A stretch of DNA of 64,000 bases from Zychaea mexicana (lineage: Eukaryota > Mucoromycota > Mucoromycetes > Mucorales > Lichtheimiaceae): positions 24,036-88,035 of the forward strand of contig NW_026516822.1 in the NCBI RefSeq assembly GCF_025766255.1. The letters are read 5' to 3'. Position numbers and translations under genes: made by a program. This document shows, one piece after another, positions 1 through 12,200 of the stretch. Below the pieces are notes generated by a model. It was given only the letters and a program-made list of their open reading frames with translations. It ran no database searches and was not told where the DNA came from. Within the stretch, counting starts at the first letter, position 1, and each line of letters begins with the position of its first letter.

Positions 1-1096
1 CGATTTCGCTCATAAGATGCACGTAGTTCTTCAGTCTCGTTTCGAACCCATTGAACCAATTCTAATTTAACAGAAATATTACAAGGCATAGATCAGAATG
101 CTTGATTACAAAAATTTGCCTGATATAATACATCATTGTATCTTACACACGTACCTTGCTTTTGATCATCCTGAACACCGATATGATCTGTGCGCTTTAC
201 CCAAGCTCGGATGAACTTCAAGATACGCAGCCCAGCCTCTCGTATTGTCGCCTGAGACCTGTGAAGTTCCTGTTCCAATCTTCCAGTATCTTGCTCATCT
301 TTGGGAATACCTGTGTGTATAGAATTCAAAATAACTTATTACCAGTCCATTCTAGATGATCTGTATTAAAAAGTTAACCATCGATAAAGTTACCTTGCAT
401 AGGGTCACTGTTGCCATCTACAAGCGCTCGTGAAAACACCAATATATCACTTTGCAGCTATTATCATGAAAACATTGTTGAATGTTTGATTTTCTTTCAC
501 CATAAGCACAATGAAAGATAGATTATAAACCATACCATATTCCACTGAATTCGGATAACGCTTCGTTGTACTTCGAAATCTTCGCATCGAAGGTCGATGT
601 TTGCAATTCGGTTTTCTAATGAGCTAAACTCTTCCTAATAAAGCCATAGAGATTAAATTTACGATGAACTAACAAAACGGGTGTAACTGCCAAGATAGAA
701 TTGCGTACTTTTGCCGATCGCATTCTCTTCAATAGAGCATCCTTTGGTAGTTGATCATGTCCAATCTAAAATTGCATGTAAAATAACCTTTTAGAGAAAC
801 AATTGTGAATTAACTTTTCATACTAAGCTTAAGCTTCTATAGGCTAAACATACGATAAAATGTTCATCTTTTGAATGTGGAGAAACTGGAGTAGAAGAGG
901 AAGAGGACGATTGTGGGTTGAATTGCTCGTTGTTGGAAGAAATCGACTGTGAAGGAGTGCTGTTGGATATTTTTCCATTAGCAGTAAATCGTTTTTTCAA
1001 CGGTGGTCTGGATATGGTAGAAGCATCGGTAGATATTGCGCTTCCATCGACGCTTTCCAACCATCGTCGCTTTTTGTCGACAGGAGAATTAGACAT
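1..1096 (-). CDS. Bre1-like E3 ubiquitin ligase, N-terminal part (runs off left edge)
   Basis: Six exons splice in phase: 1096-854, 765-688, 634-536, 457-394, 310-155 and 61-1. All introns are GT-AG. The protein starts with a Ser-rich, basic stretch containing PPLKKRFT. It continues as an acidic coiled coil with segments QLPKDALLKRMRSAKV, SLENRIANID and LQSDILVFSRALVDG. The order of a basic KKRF start, a KDAL-type helix and a long coiled coil fits fungal Bre1 and animal RNF20/40, which monoubiquitinate histone H2B in the nucleus. The defining C-terminal RING finger lies outside the window, so the family call rests on weak N-terminal similarity. The ATG at 1096 is the first in-frame start of the Ser-rich exon. 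Another coiled-coil nuclear protein is possible. Confidence 0.5.
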
Positions 1097-1859
1097 GGTT
1101 GTCGATAAAGGATTAACGAACAGACCCAGTGATGTTACTCATGAAAATTTGAATTTCCGTCACTAGGTTCTGAGCTTTGGCCTCAGCTTTTACAGAAAAT
1201 ATAATACACAGAGTAGAGAAAATAATAGTACAGTAGCTTGCCGATGACTTTACTAAAATGAGTTCTTCTGTCAGAACAGCTATATAGCTACCGCCATTAC
1301 TGGGACTTGTTTCCTTCATGAGAAAGGACGACGGTGCCGCGGCCACCGGCATGTATAAAACGGTCAAGAAGGCAGGTGATGACGAGGAGGATTGGATAGA
1401 AGCTAGATGACTAATAGAGATGGTGTCAAAAAATGTATGTAAAACCGGGTGATGATGCAGGGTTTAATATTCAGTGGCGACAATGCAGCGCTGTTACACT
1501 GGAAGACTTGCTGATCGAATGATAAAGAGTAATTCAAACTGCTCCGAGTCTGCCGTTTAATAAGAAGCCGTTAACTACATTCTGCGAGAGCTTATAATAT
1601 GTCTGGGTCAACATCGACAACAACATATAGACAGCACTGAAGCATGCCCACCTTTTCTTTAAAAAAAGCTTGGATGAGCTAATGATTATTCAGGATACGC
1701 TAATTCTAAAGTAGCAAATTGAGCGTGAGACGATCGATACTTGTGAATGAAAACATTCTCAAAAAATGTAGCAAACTGGTCATAAGTCTTTCTGATACAG
1801 CAAGCAATTGAAAGTAATATTTATTTCCAGAGCGAAACTTTATTCCTCTATTACACGAT
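1097..1859. promoter_or_regulatory. Upstream region of the Bre1-like gene
   Basis: Both flanking genes run on the minus strand, so this 763-nt stretch holds the 5' region of the Bre1-like gene and the 3' end of the Sok1-like gene. A short open frame at 1113-1367 shows no recognisable protein features. No RNA gene or repeat was seen. Confidence 0.5.
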
Positions 1860-4167
1860 CTAGTCAAGGAGCTGATTTATTGTCTTTTCATACCACTGAC
1901 CATGGATACAATAATTATAGTCTACTAGAGCTGCAAATCGAACGCACAACTTCTCCAATGGTTCTCGTACATGGACCAACCCATAGCTTTGCAGGGCGGT
2001 ATCTGTAGTTTTTCGCTTAGTGCTGATATACGCCTTAATCACTGATGACACTCTACGTGCCAAGAGTGAATATATGGCATCTGTATGGGATAGTGTCTTA
2101 TCAACCATGGCATGAATCATTTCACTAGTTTCTTTGTCATCCATCTTGTTCGTGCTTGCGCTATGGATCTCAGCCGCAAGATGCTGTACCGTCGTACCGG
2201 GTTGAGCCAGCAAAACAAATAGTTTCTGGGCTAGTTCACCATGGCACTGTTGGGGAACACCGAAATTGCGCGCCAGCATCAATAGAGCTGCGACAATTGT
2301 AATTGCTTGTGCTTCATTTTGATATTCTTGCAGCCGGCCGGTATCAAGGCGCAGTGTTTCCGGACATGGAGAAGAGTTAATCAGCTCAGAAGACATGATT
2401 AATGAGGTAACAGCTTCTACGTACACTTCTTGACGCGAAAGCAAGTTACTGTCGCATGGTATACCCTCTGGATTGCGCTGAGACGCCGTTTCTTGTAAAC
2501 GAGTCGCAGCTTCACCAAGCCAGGCCTTCGTCTTTGGTAGTTCCGTCAGGCCTTGCTCCTTTATCGTCTCTGCAAATTTGTTACGGCCATACTCGACAGC
2601 GATAGGTAAAAGGCGAGGTCGGAGCGAGCGCAGCTGATGATTTGCAAGATCGAGTGTCATGTCTTGTAAAAGGTCGAAAATAAGGCGAAGTTTCGTGACG
2701 TTGTGGCTGCTATTGCTGCCACCAGTGAAATACCGGATTTCTCGGACAGCATTATCTCGAACGCTTGCACAGGATCGCTGGATCGCATCCAAGATGAACT
2801 CAATTATCTTGTCAAAGTCAAAGACATTCTGCTCGAGCTGCTGTTTGATCAATACCAAGTCGATTCCTTCGTTCAGTTCGGATTTGGTTGATGGATTAAC
2901 AAGATTAGATAATCGCTAATATATTGATAGCTTTGCATTAATAAACTAGCTAATTATAGATCTTGCGTATTGAGTAATTAATATGTATGAAAAAATGCTT
3001 ACATCACGGATCTCAGCAAAAAGTGGTGGTATGGCGTCGTTTGCGTCACCGTTCTCCAAATCTTGAGCAAGTTTATCAAAATACGCCCTCGTTGCAATAT
3101 CCGCTACTTGGCGTTCGACAGACTCTTGTGGTGTCTGCCTCTGAAGTTTGAAATCTGGATCCAGAATTATCTCGTGTGCTAATCGCTCGTTTGTGAGCGC
3201 AGTTACTGATGGTACTGCAGTTTCGTTCATCATATGTTGTGCACGCTCATTGTTATCTTGTGCTGAATCATTTGACGGCCTGTACTTGTCTTCGTCGTCT
3301 GATATAGGTGGCGTTGGTGCTGATGCGACCGGTGATGATGCTACAGCTGTCACTTTTTGGTTTATTCGCTCCAGCGCTGTGCCGTCGATGGATATGATTT
3401 TTTGCTCAAGCTGTTTTAGCTGGCACTCGATCTCGTCGCATGCGTCGTCCGTCTCTGCAACATCGTACGCTTTACGTCTCAGGGTGTCTCGAATTTGTTG
3501 TAGCTCTTGATAATGGGCAATCATGCCGCATAACAACTGCTCTTTATCATTAGAGAGCCAGTTCTGGAATACGTTGACGTAGCTCGTCCAGAACGTACGC
3601 ATTTTTGTGAGTGATGGTCGTCCTGCCGCATTTTCCGCATTGACCCAACCCTCAAAGTTGACAAGAAGCCGTTTGGCAGCTGCTCTCAAAAGCTTATAGA
3701 ATGAAGGCAGTGACACAAAATGAGAACCCAACTTAGCGGCTGTACAAAGACGCTATGCATATGAATAGAAGTCATACCTTTCGCTGAGCAATCGTTGCTT
3801 CTTGTAGTATAGCACTCGGGCATGTAAGTATAACGTAAGCCGTCAAAAATACTCGTGCACGCCTGTGACGTTGACTTGTGTCTTTAGGTGCTGATAGAAA
3901 CGTTTCCAGAACAGCTGCTGCAGTTGATATTGCATTTGGTTGAGATATGAGCTTGGAAAGGCTATCAAAATCGATCCATGTCGAACGATCAGAAACCCGT
4001 GGAAGTTCGGTTCGATAAAACGCCTCGACTACTGATTTATCAATTTTAGGACCGGATTCTCCTTCTTTCAGATTGCAGTTGCCATCGTGTGCTTTGGATA
4101 TGTCGCTACTGCCTCGCTTGTTACTACAGCGTGTAGAGTGTTCTATTGTTTGGTTACAATTATTCAT
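1860..4167 (-). CDS. Sok1 / T-complex protein 11 (TCP11) family protein
   Basis: Three exons (4167-3778, 3731-3003, 2915-1860) join in phase 0 to give 724 residues. The TCP11 core is recognisable: HVSLPSFYKLLRAAAKRLL-like helices, then EIRD joined across the second intron to RLSNLVNPSTKSELNEGID and LIKQQLEQNVFDF. This last block is the signature segment of TCP11/Sok1 proteins. It is followed by DLANHQLRSLRPRLLPIAVEY and a helical C-terminus. Yeast Sok1 was found as a suppressor of loss of cAMP-dependent kinase; animal TCP11 acts in cAMP signalling in sperm. A role near PKA signalling is inferred from the family only. Residues around 270-310 are Ser/Asp-rich and probably disordered. The start codon at 4167 is the first ATG of the open exon. 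The gene is divergently arranged with the Mrp51 gene. Confidence 0.85.
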
Positions 4168-4940
4168 TGCGTGATAACAATAATAGTATAAACTTAAAAT
4201 GAAAAGAAATCATCAGCAATGGCTATCACTTTACCATTTGATATAACATAAAGAATATGAGCTCGGTCAAAGGTATTTGACAACAAACAAACAACCGGCT
4301 ATTTACAATTGAGAAACAAGATCGCAATTTATTGCATTTACGAAAAAACCTTTCCGTTATGTACACTAATAGAGCAGACATACATTGATATGTGATGTGA
4401 TTTTCTGGACATCACACGGGACATACCGATGCTCCTGCTGTAAAATCACAACCCACTGGCGATTCGAGCTAAAGCCCATTGCTCTAGAATAGTAGTAACA
4501 AACAAATACGCTGTAATTTCTATGAGGTTTTTAGACGCACCGTAAATTTGTTACCGGAATACATCTGCCACATTCGATATGAAAAGTGTGGGACGTTCCT
4601 CGTTTGTATGACCACAGAGTGTCCTGCTTCATTTGGACTGTATCGTCTTATCGCCTTCCATATGTGAATACAACGTACTTTGAGTTTTTCAAAATAACAA
4701 GAGCCAACAGAGCTACGATGCAACAATGATGATAGCTTATCGAATATCAAAAACGAAAATGATGAGAATGGCAAGTTGATACAATGAAGAAGCTGAACAT
4801 GTCGCCTTTGACAGAAGGGCAGAAGCAACTACCAATTTTGGTAAAAACGTCACAACAATATTTTCGGCGCTGCTGAACTCGCGAGGGTGGAACGGTTTGT
4901 TGCGCGATATCCAACCAAACAAAAAAAAATATCAACAATA
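4168..4940. promoter_or_regulatory. Shared divergent promoter region, Sok1-like / Mrp51
   Basis: This 773-nt gap separates two genes transcribed away from each other and must hold both promoters. Short minus-strand open frames at 4520-5025 overlap the Mrp51 start and show no domain. No tRNA or repeat was identified. Confidence 0.5.
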
Positions 4941-5852
4941 ATGGAGAAATCCTTTGCAGGTTTACTGCGTAACTCGCGATTAGCAAGCTATGATCGCAAA
5001 TTAGGACAAGTATACGAAGTATCAAGAAAGAACCAGAAGAAGGGCAACTGGGGCTTAAAGCGCAACCTACCGAGTGTCATTCGTACCCCTTTTGTGACGA
5101 TCGGTGATCTCGACACAGCCGAACACCAAACGCCATGGCAGTCTGGCACCAGCAAAGTCATGTTTGTTCGTCGATGGAAAGAGAATTTCCCCAACTCCAG
5201 AAGGCCTGCACCACGACCTGAACACGTCGATCACAACGTTGCATTAATGACGCCTGCTGATTTCAAACGCTTTGTTAAATCTGCCTCTAAACGTGCACCA
5301 CAGTTCCAGCAAGAAATTAAAGACAAAAAGTTAAAACCGGAACAAGTCTACGAATACCTGGGCGCTACATTCAGCGACACACCTTCTACGAGCGTTGTCG
5401 GTCCTACATACAGCGAGCACGATGTCGGTATGAACTATCCAGTCGAGGGACGATTCCTCAATGTTGATCGACAAGGTTATGCCGTCGGTGTTGCTGGCAT
5501 TGTTGCACTGTGCCAGAAGCGATACATGGACACTGTAAGATACCACGGTGACCGACGGCAACGGGTATTCTATGTCGAAGATGCTTCTATAGATGCTCAA
5601 GGACGACCTGCTGTCATGGTACGACCGAACCAGCCTGGATCTTCGTCTATCCCTGCCATCTTGGGCACAAATGAACGGTACACAGCCGGCTCAATGAACG
5701 CTAGCGATATGTTCAACACCTCACGATCCCGAACCCGCAACAACCCACCACGCGAAGAAAGACCTGATAACTCTCAAGAAAACCCGCACCACGAAGTGCT
5801 TATGGAGCAGTTCAATGTGCTAAAGAATTTGGAAAAGAAGAAGGATGAATAA
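4941..5852 (+). CDS. MRP51: Mitochondrial small-subunit ribosomal protein, Mrp51 family
   Basis: This single-exon gene encodes 303 residues. The N-terminus MEKSFAGLLRNSRLASYD followed by GQVYEVSRKNQKKGNWGLK matches the start of fungal Mrp51 proteins: a GLL-NSR-aSYD motif, then a GxWGLKR block. Later blocks include MFVRRWKENFP, a DFKRFVKSASKRAPQF helix and the conserved core VEGRFLNVDRQGYAVGVAGIVALC. Mrp51 is part of the mitochondrial small ribosomal subunit and in yeast is tied to translation of mitochondrial mRNAs. The ATG at 4941 was chosen because the open frame upstream has only a GTG start and the conserved motif begins four residues after this ATG. The basic N-terminus could serve as an import signal. 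No intron was seen. Confidence 0.8.
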   Translation: MEKSFAGLLRNSRLASYDRKLGQVYEVSRKNQKKGNWGLKRNLPSVIRTPFVTIGDLDTAEHQTPWQSGTSKVMFVRRWKENFPNSRRPAPRPEHVDHNVALMTPADFKRFVKSASKRAPQFQQEIKDKKLKPEQVYEYLGATFSDTPSTSVVGPTYSEHDVGMNYPVEGRFLNVDRQGYAVGVAGIVALCQKRYMDTVRYHGDRRQRVFYVEDASIDAQGRPAVMVRPNQPGSSSIPAILGTNERYTAGSMNASDMFNTSRSRTRNNPPREERPDNSQENPHHEVLMEQFNVLKNLEKKKDE

Positions 5853-6219
5853 ATGTTTCGCATATTAGAATCATACAGTATATAATTTACATAAGGTTAT
5901 GGTAACCCATCTACTAGTGGACAACCAGCTTTGAACAGTGATGGAAAAACAGGGTATATTGGCTAAAACATCAAACTCCAACTTGTGTTTGAGTTATGAC
6001 AAACGAATTCCAGCGTCCGGCATAGCAGTCGACAGCTAACCCACTGTAGGCTGTGCATAGTCGAAACACGTCGTCGTATGGGGAATCCATGGTATCAGTA
6101 GATGTAGTTCGACCTAGTTGTTTGTACTGATCTAAGTGATTTCACAGTTAGGTTATGGATCAACTTTTGTCTTATGTGTATGCACTTACTGCTCCCGCAT
6201 GTCCATATTCTCCCGTGAT
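5853..6219. other. Convergent intergenic region
   Basis: This stretch lies between the 3' ends of the Mrp51 and RCC1-repeat genes. An AATAAA-like motif overlaps the Mrp51 stop codon. Nothing else is recognisable. Confidence 0.5.
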
Positions 6220-7369
6220 CTATTCTACGAGGTCAAGAACGATCGAAAATTTCACTTTTGTTCCTGTGAATAATTTTAGGTGCTCACCTACCGTCCAATG
6301 CCATCGTATGGTTTGCTCCGCATACAACCTTTACAACATGCACTTCAGCAGTTTCATTGTTGTCATCTCTAAAGTCTGCCAATCGAATTACGTCGTCGTC
6401 ATTGTCGTCGCCGCCGCCATGACCATCATTATCCTTGCTTCCTGATCCCCAACCTAGACGACCGCCTTTTCGCCAGCCAAAAGTGTATAGCTCACCGTCC
6501 AATACAACCGCAGAATGGAATGGACTACAAGCAATACTAGCGCTTTGAGCGATTATTCCGCTGAAAAAATCGATTGGAACACACGCATCATCTTCGCCTT
6601 GTATTGTTGTATCAAATCCAAGTTGAGAATATCGGTTGGATCCCAGCGCATAGATCGGGTTAAATCCTTCTGTGGTATAGAAGAGTATATGAGAAAATGA
6701 AACGGCCATGGCTTGTATTTGTGGAAGATGAGTGAGTCTGCTAGCAGTACTAAACGTGGTGCTGTCCTCTTTCTGTTTCTGATAGCAATCAACGTAACCA
6801 TTTTCTATATCCAACAAGTTGCTGGTCAGCATATACGTACTAAATTGTCTTTAGAATTCTGTACCTGTAAGCACGTATATCGCATCATGACTCTCGCAAT
6901 AGTCAGCATCCTTGGCACTTGTCGTGAGCAGCTTCTTGGAAGCGCCGGCGCCGTCTTTAGAGCCGAAATAATAATGCCATACAGAACCACCCTGATCTAT
7001 AACACCAACCCATCCATGTCCCATAGGGCCAAAGATGCGTTTGATAGCTCTGTTATCCCATAGTTTCAGTTCATTGTCTTGGTTCTCCGGTGTCCATCCC
7101 CAAATTTCAAGTCGATCGCCATCTATAACATAATAGAGGACGTAAAGCAGAAAAGTTTGATTAGGCGATTTGCTTTTTATTTTTTAAAAGATCTAGGCTT
7201 TTATCATACCTTTTGCAATTATAGTGGTTTCCCACGTCGGAAGAAGGACTTTGTCAACGGCGATGTGTTTATGACTGTCAATAGATTCGTCATCACTGGT
7301 AGGGGCGGTTTGGCTAAACGCGTTGAATCCGAAACTGAATAGTGAACGCGTTAAAGAAGTGGTAGTCAT
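6220..7369 (-). CDS. RCC1-repeat (regulator of chromosome condensation-like) protein
   Basis: Four exons (7369-7210, 7122-6865, 6804-6292, 6263-6220) join in consistent phase to give 324 residues. RCC1 blade signatures are visible: LFSFGFNAFSQTA at the N-terminus, LEIWGWTPENQ, PIYALGSNRYSQLGFD, ELYTFGWRKGGRLGWG and VVCGANHTMALDG. Each contains the G-x-N/W-x3-Q/G-L-G or CG-x-HTMAL pattern of RCC1 blades. Most members of this size resemble yeast Ats1 or animal SERGEF, which fold as seven-bladed propellers. Only about five blades can be traced here, so the propeller is short or divergent. A low-complexity Gly/Asp run (GHGGGDDNDDD) sits in one blade loop. The last exon adds only 14 residues after the HTMALDG motif, so the 3' end is the least certain part. 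Function cannot be assigned beyond the fold. Confidence 0.75.
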
Positions 7370-9856
7370 AGAAAGTGTAGGGGTCCAGTGGCACCACTGC
7401 TTTTTTTTGTAAGACAGTTTCTTTTTTATTTGTGGGCGGTGGGGGGGGAGTGAGTATTGAGGATAAAGGGGGGGGGTGGTGCGATCGGAAGGAAAATGCA
7501 CATGACAACATCGATCGTAACAAAGCAATAAACGGAGGCAGTAGAAAAAAAAAGGGCTATCAGTATACTTCTGATGATGTGCTACTGTAACATTGTGTGT
7601 GTGTGTGTGTGTGTATCGCGTATCAGACAAAGCTTTGAACCCGCGATTGTATCACTTGCTTGGCATAATATTTGGAGATGGCGACGACGACGATAATAGT
7701 AATAAACAACACAATGACAGGTTCAGGCCATTCGTCGGTTCGTCGTGAGCAGGATGTGTGTGTGAAGTTGTTTGGATGCAGGACATCGAGACATTACTGA
7801 AGATGGTATGAATGACGAAGAATGTCTACCGCATGCTCTTTTTCTTCTTCTTCTAATTGCCTGCTGCTGCAGGAGCAGGAGGCCAAGGTATAATAAGAAT
7901 GAGCATGATGACTGTTTGCTTATTTAGTGCCTTTTGGTGTCACGCTTTCTCACAGTATGGTTCCTGTTGAAAACGAGTAGACGCATGACTGTCACTGGCA
8001 GTAAAAAAGAATTATTCAAAAATAAAGCTGATCTTCGCTGCTGCAAAGGCTAACGCGAGATGTTTAGCCTACAAAATGTGCGTGCATTTGTTTATAGGCT
8101 GAAGCTTGTTAGCAGTGATTTAGTGTGTGATCCCGTGCATGAGCTTTTAAATCACTTGGCGAAAGACAAAATAGTCGGGGGAGGGGTGGGGGGTTACTTG
8201 GCAGAGAAAGGGAGCCCGCGTTCTTCATTAACAATGCAAGGAAACCCATTGTAAGCAATTCAGCTGCTGTTATGTTCTAGTGCAATCCTGGCTGGAAAGT
8301 AAAGCACAACAGACAGCCCGATATGGTTTAGCTGCATTTGCATTGTACAAGGCATCCGGCAATCACTAAGATGCTCTCTCTCTCTTCTCTCTCTCTCCAT
8401 TGATACCAATGACACGACTTTGTTAAGTGAGGCCACTTCAATGTACACAAAAGCTTGTCAAACCACCATTTTAGCGTCGCAGGTGATGCCCTTCCGTTCC
8501 CACAATGGCGGATTCTATAGCCTCCTATACTTGATACATTCGATGGTCCTAAGGAAAGACCGCAGCAAAAAGATATGAAAAAGGGTTGGGGGGTGGGTGG
8601 GGGACTGCTTTGGGGGTGACGAACAAGATGGAAAGACAGTCTAACCTATTTCCATGATTCCAGTACGTCAAATGCACTTTGTTGTTCTGCTTGCACATAT
8701 TTGTTTGTTGCCTAGCACTGCCAATAACAAACATCTATAGCAACGGTGTAGATGTGTGTACAACCGATAAGCTACGAATCTTGTTGCATGGTGATGGACA
8801 TTAAGTGTTATCTAAGCAACCGTTGTCATCATCTACTGTGTATCACAAAGTACCCACGGGCCAGTCTCTATGCAACGTTGGGTTCCCATTGGCAACGTCC
8901 TACCATTGCCTCCTAGACATGCTCTGGATCCTGCCGCCAAACATGTTCAGAAGAGCAAAGAGGTGGTGTGGTGGTGCAGCTCTCATAATATGATAAGCTT
9001 TCTTTAAATGACAGCAGTGGCAGTTCAACGTGCAGCCACTGCCATTTGTATGTGCTTGGTACTGCAGTTGCGTTAATTAGAAAATTCAACGTTTATCGTT
9101 GCTCTCGTACTATTTTGAAAATCTAGCGAGTAGCTGCGAATCACCCACAGAATATGAGATCAGCATTGTCAAGTTCATGTGCTTATAGATTGTTCCATCA
9201 CCTTGTTTTTCAAAGAAAGACGTCGTATGATAAAGAACAGCGACCCAGGTGTGCGATTAGCGGCGACATCCTATTTGAACAATCGAGAAACTTCCAGACG
9301 GGTTCCCAAAAAAGAAGATTGATCGCGACAGAAGAAAGACGACCGATCATAATACGACTTTCTTTTCTTATAGTTTGTAGGCCCCCCCCCAAAAAAAAAA
9401 AATAAAATAAAATAAAATTCGTCAAGGAGTAAACAATCCATCAATAGCTAGATGCTATTTCGGGACTAGCACTCTTTCCCTCCGAGCCTTACACACATAT
9501 CAGTAGTCCTTTCTTTCGAAATAATACATGGCAAGAAAAAAAAAACAGTTCTGAAATGACGTAAGTAAAACCAGCGCCAACAACGGAACAATGCGCAACA
9601 CATATACAGCAAGTTAAAAAAACTTTATCCTGGGTCGATCATATAAAAAGAATGCATCTCACCAGTCTTTGTGTCTTCCCTCTTTTCTCCTTCCATTCTC
9701 ATACGACTTATAATATAAGGACTAGAAAAAAAGCTACAACTCTTCTTTACGTGCAAATTGCCCTTGCTGGCATACCGAACCTACACTACCACTTCACACC
9801 CGCAAAAGATTAACTACGACGAATAAGCCAACTTTATAACAACATATCAGCACACT
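7370..9856. other. Long gene-poor divergent intergenic region with simple repeats
   Basis: This 2.5-kb stretch lies between the divergent RCC1-repeat and SAM-HMG genes. It contains a (TG)n run at 7594-7614, G-rich runs near 7437-7475 and 8178-8194, a (TC)n tract at 8373-8398 and a C-run/A-run/AAAAT repeat at 9382-9417. No open frame in it carries a recognisable motif. No tRNA-like internal promoter was found. Confidence 0.6.
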
Positions 9857-11838
9857 ATGCAAGAAACCGCCATTCTATATGATCCGAACGACTCTGGCCA
9901 TATTGAAGTCAGAGACTTATTAAACCGTTGCAAAATTCCGCAGTATTTGGAACACTTTCTTAATGAAGGATTCGACTCTCTGAAATCGGTACGACACAAC
10001 GAGCAATATGAACGAAATAAACTACAAAAAACGTGAAAGTGTTGTCTTGAACTGCCCAAATATAGCATTATTCATTGACGTTTTCCGTTATTTATTATAA
10101 ACGATGAATTGCACCGTTAGCTATGCGAAGTGAGCGAAGACGACATGATCGCCATGAAGGTTAAGCGTGGTCACCGCAGGGTATGTACGTCATATCGGAT
10201 ATTGGGTTAACCAAACTCGGGGACCCCGTTCTCGATTAGGCTTAGTTGCCTATCACTTATTTTTAAGGTTTAGACTATTCACACACACGCACACACACAA
10301 TGCTGTGTTTATTATTATAGCTAATACAGCGCGAAATCGCAACATTAAAGGGGATCCCGCGCCATGAACCATTATGGATAAGTCGAAGCGGTGCTGTCGC
10401 CAACTCCCGTTCCAACGGTAACTCGATTGATACATCATTTTTTTCTCAGACTTTTTTTTTTCTACCTTGGTAAAGCAAATTATCTTACAGATACTATCTT
10501 ACTCAGTGCCTCTTCTCTCGCAAGCTACAACCACAACGTCGAGTGACAGCAGCAGCACAAGTCGTCAAGCGAGCGGGGGCAACATCACTTCAGCAACAAA
10601 CTCGAGCGGCCGTTTGCAGCAAACAGGTAACACCACAGCAACCTCGGTTTCTGATCAACAAAGCAACAAGCCGCATCACCATCACCGGTCGACCATTCGT
10701 ACCATTGGCGATCTGCCGACCAACAAGGGCAGTGATTCCTCAAATGACGATTCTGCAACCACGACAACCATGGGCTATCAGACCATGTTGCCACCCAAAC
10801 GACGGTATCGCCGACATCCCAAACCGGATCGAAACGCTCCCGTCAAACCCCCGTCTGCGTATGTCATGTTTTCCAATGATCTGCGCGCCGAGCTCAAACA
10901 GCAGAACTTGACGTTTGCACAACTTGCTAAAATTGCTGGTGAGCGATGGAAAGCACTAAGTGCAACGGGGAAGTCCCGGTACGAGACAACTGCAACAGAG
11001 GCTAAAAATGCATACCTTGTCTCACTTAACCAGTATCGCCAAACGCCTGAATTTAAGGTACACCATCAAAAAATCGTCTTTCTATTATTCTTTTTTGTAG
11101 CAGGTTTAATACACGAGCAACTCCTACGTCCACTACAATACGAGTATATAAGCTTACTCAATACGAAACGTTTCTCTCAGCGGTACCAAGAATATCTCAG
11201 CGATTTTCGGGCAAAGCATGGACCGTATAGGATCACCGGAGGGGCGAGGAAAAGGTTTAAGGCCATCGGATCTCCCGGAAGGTACGTGCTCTTATTTCTT
11301 GTCCATAAACAACTGGAATATCTCAAGTATGTACACTTATGTTTTTCTTCGCTTTCCCGCGGTCTTAGTGGTAGCATGGCCGATTCTAGCTCGAACGGTA
11401 ACAGCAATGGACTCGGAAGTTCTTCAGGTAGTAGCGGAGGATCAGCTGACGGTTATTATTACGACAGCAATGGCAACGATGCACCGGAACAAACAAAACT
11501 GCCAAATGCTGCTGCTGATGAAAATGATGACTCTGCTGTGGTTCGTGGGTTTTTCATACAAGATGAGAACAACAACAAGTCCAGCAATGATTCCTGGCCT
11601 GAAGATATTCATGATTCTATTGCTAGTTTCACCACACTCGCCTTCCAGTCATCTATGACAACCCGGTTACAGTCAACGACAACCGACCCCGAAGTTACCC
11701 CTGAACCAGACAAAGTTATTCATGGTAAGTTACCATTGCTGTCATTGCTTTTAAGTTAAAACCGAGAACTCGGTCGACTTTAATTAAATCTCGTCTCTCT
11801 TTTTTTTTTTTTTTGCTATGTTGTATCTAGACTCGTGA
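9857..11838 (+). CDS. SAM-domain plus HMG-box protein
   Basis: Seven exons (9857-9988, 10121-10180, 10321-10417, 10507-11057, 11181-11281, 11369-11724, 11831-11838) keep phase throughout and encode 434 residues. Residues 1-75 resemble a SAM domain: YLEHFLNEGFDSLKSLCEVSEDDMIAM, then KRGHRRLIQREIATLKG. A Ser/Thr/Gln-rich linker follows. Residues about 205-280 form an HMG box with RNAPVKPPSAYVMFSNDLR, LAKIAGERWKALS and YLVSLNQYR, preceded by the basic stretch PPKRRYRRHPKPDR. The C-terminus is Ser/Gly/Asn-rich and acidic. HMG boxes of this type bend DNA and act in the nucleus; SAM domains mediate oligomerisation. The role as a transcriptional or chromatin factor is inferred. The last exon contributes only three codons, counting the stop. 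The intron before the HMG exon has several candidate acceptors; the one ending at 10506 keeps the frame. Confidence 0.85.
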
Positions 11839-12200
11839 ATGATGCATCAACAACGGTAACACTCCGGTTCCCAACACTAACCACTCCCCTCAACTTTTAC
11901 AAAAAGCAAACGATCTTGTATCATAACCCTCCAAGTAACACTCTTTTATCTCAAAAAATTGTCCATACCATCAAAACGTAAATTGACCACCCTACACGAT
12001 AGACTCATGATCTTCACATCACATATTCCACACTTACTTCATAACTAAGGTTGCATCAATACCAGTATATAACACAGAGATATTATGTCCTATACTATAT
12101 GCTTTTTTATGCCCTTTTCTTCAACTCTTTTTATATGTTCGTCATTAAAATTTTATAGGCAGGGGATTACATATACATGTCCATATTTACCAAAGTAACA
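11839..12200. other. Convergent intergenic region
   Basis: This region is the shared 3' flank of the SAM-HMG and RhoGAP genes. It is AT-rich, with no recognisable gene or repeat. Confidence 0.5.

Noticed and set aside
4520..5025. Minus-strand open frames upstream of and overlapping Mrp51
   Set aside because: They overlap the start of a clear gene on the other strand and show no domain or conserved composition.
6713..7342. Plus-strand open frames with hydrophobic stretches
   Set aside because: They are antisense to the exons and introns of the RCC1-repeat gene.
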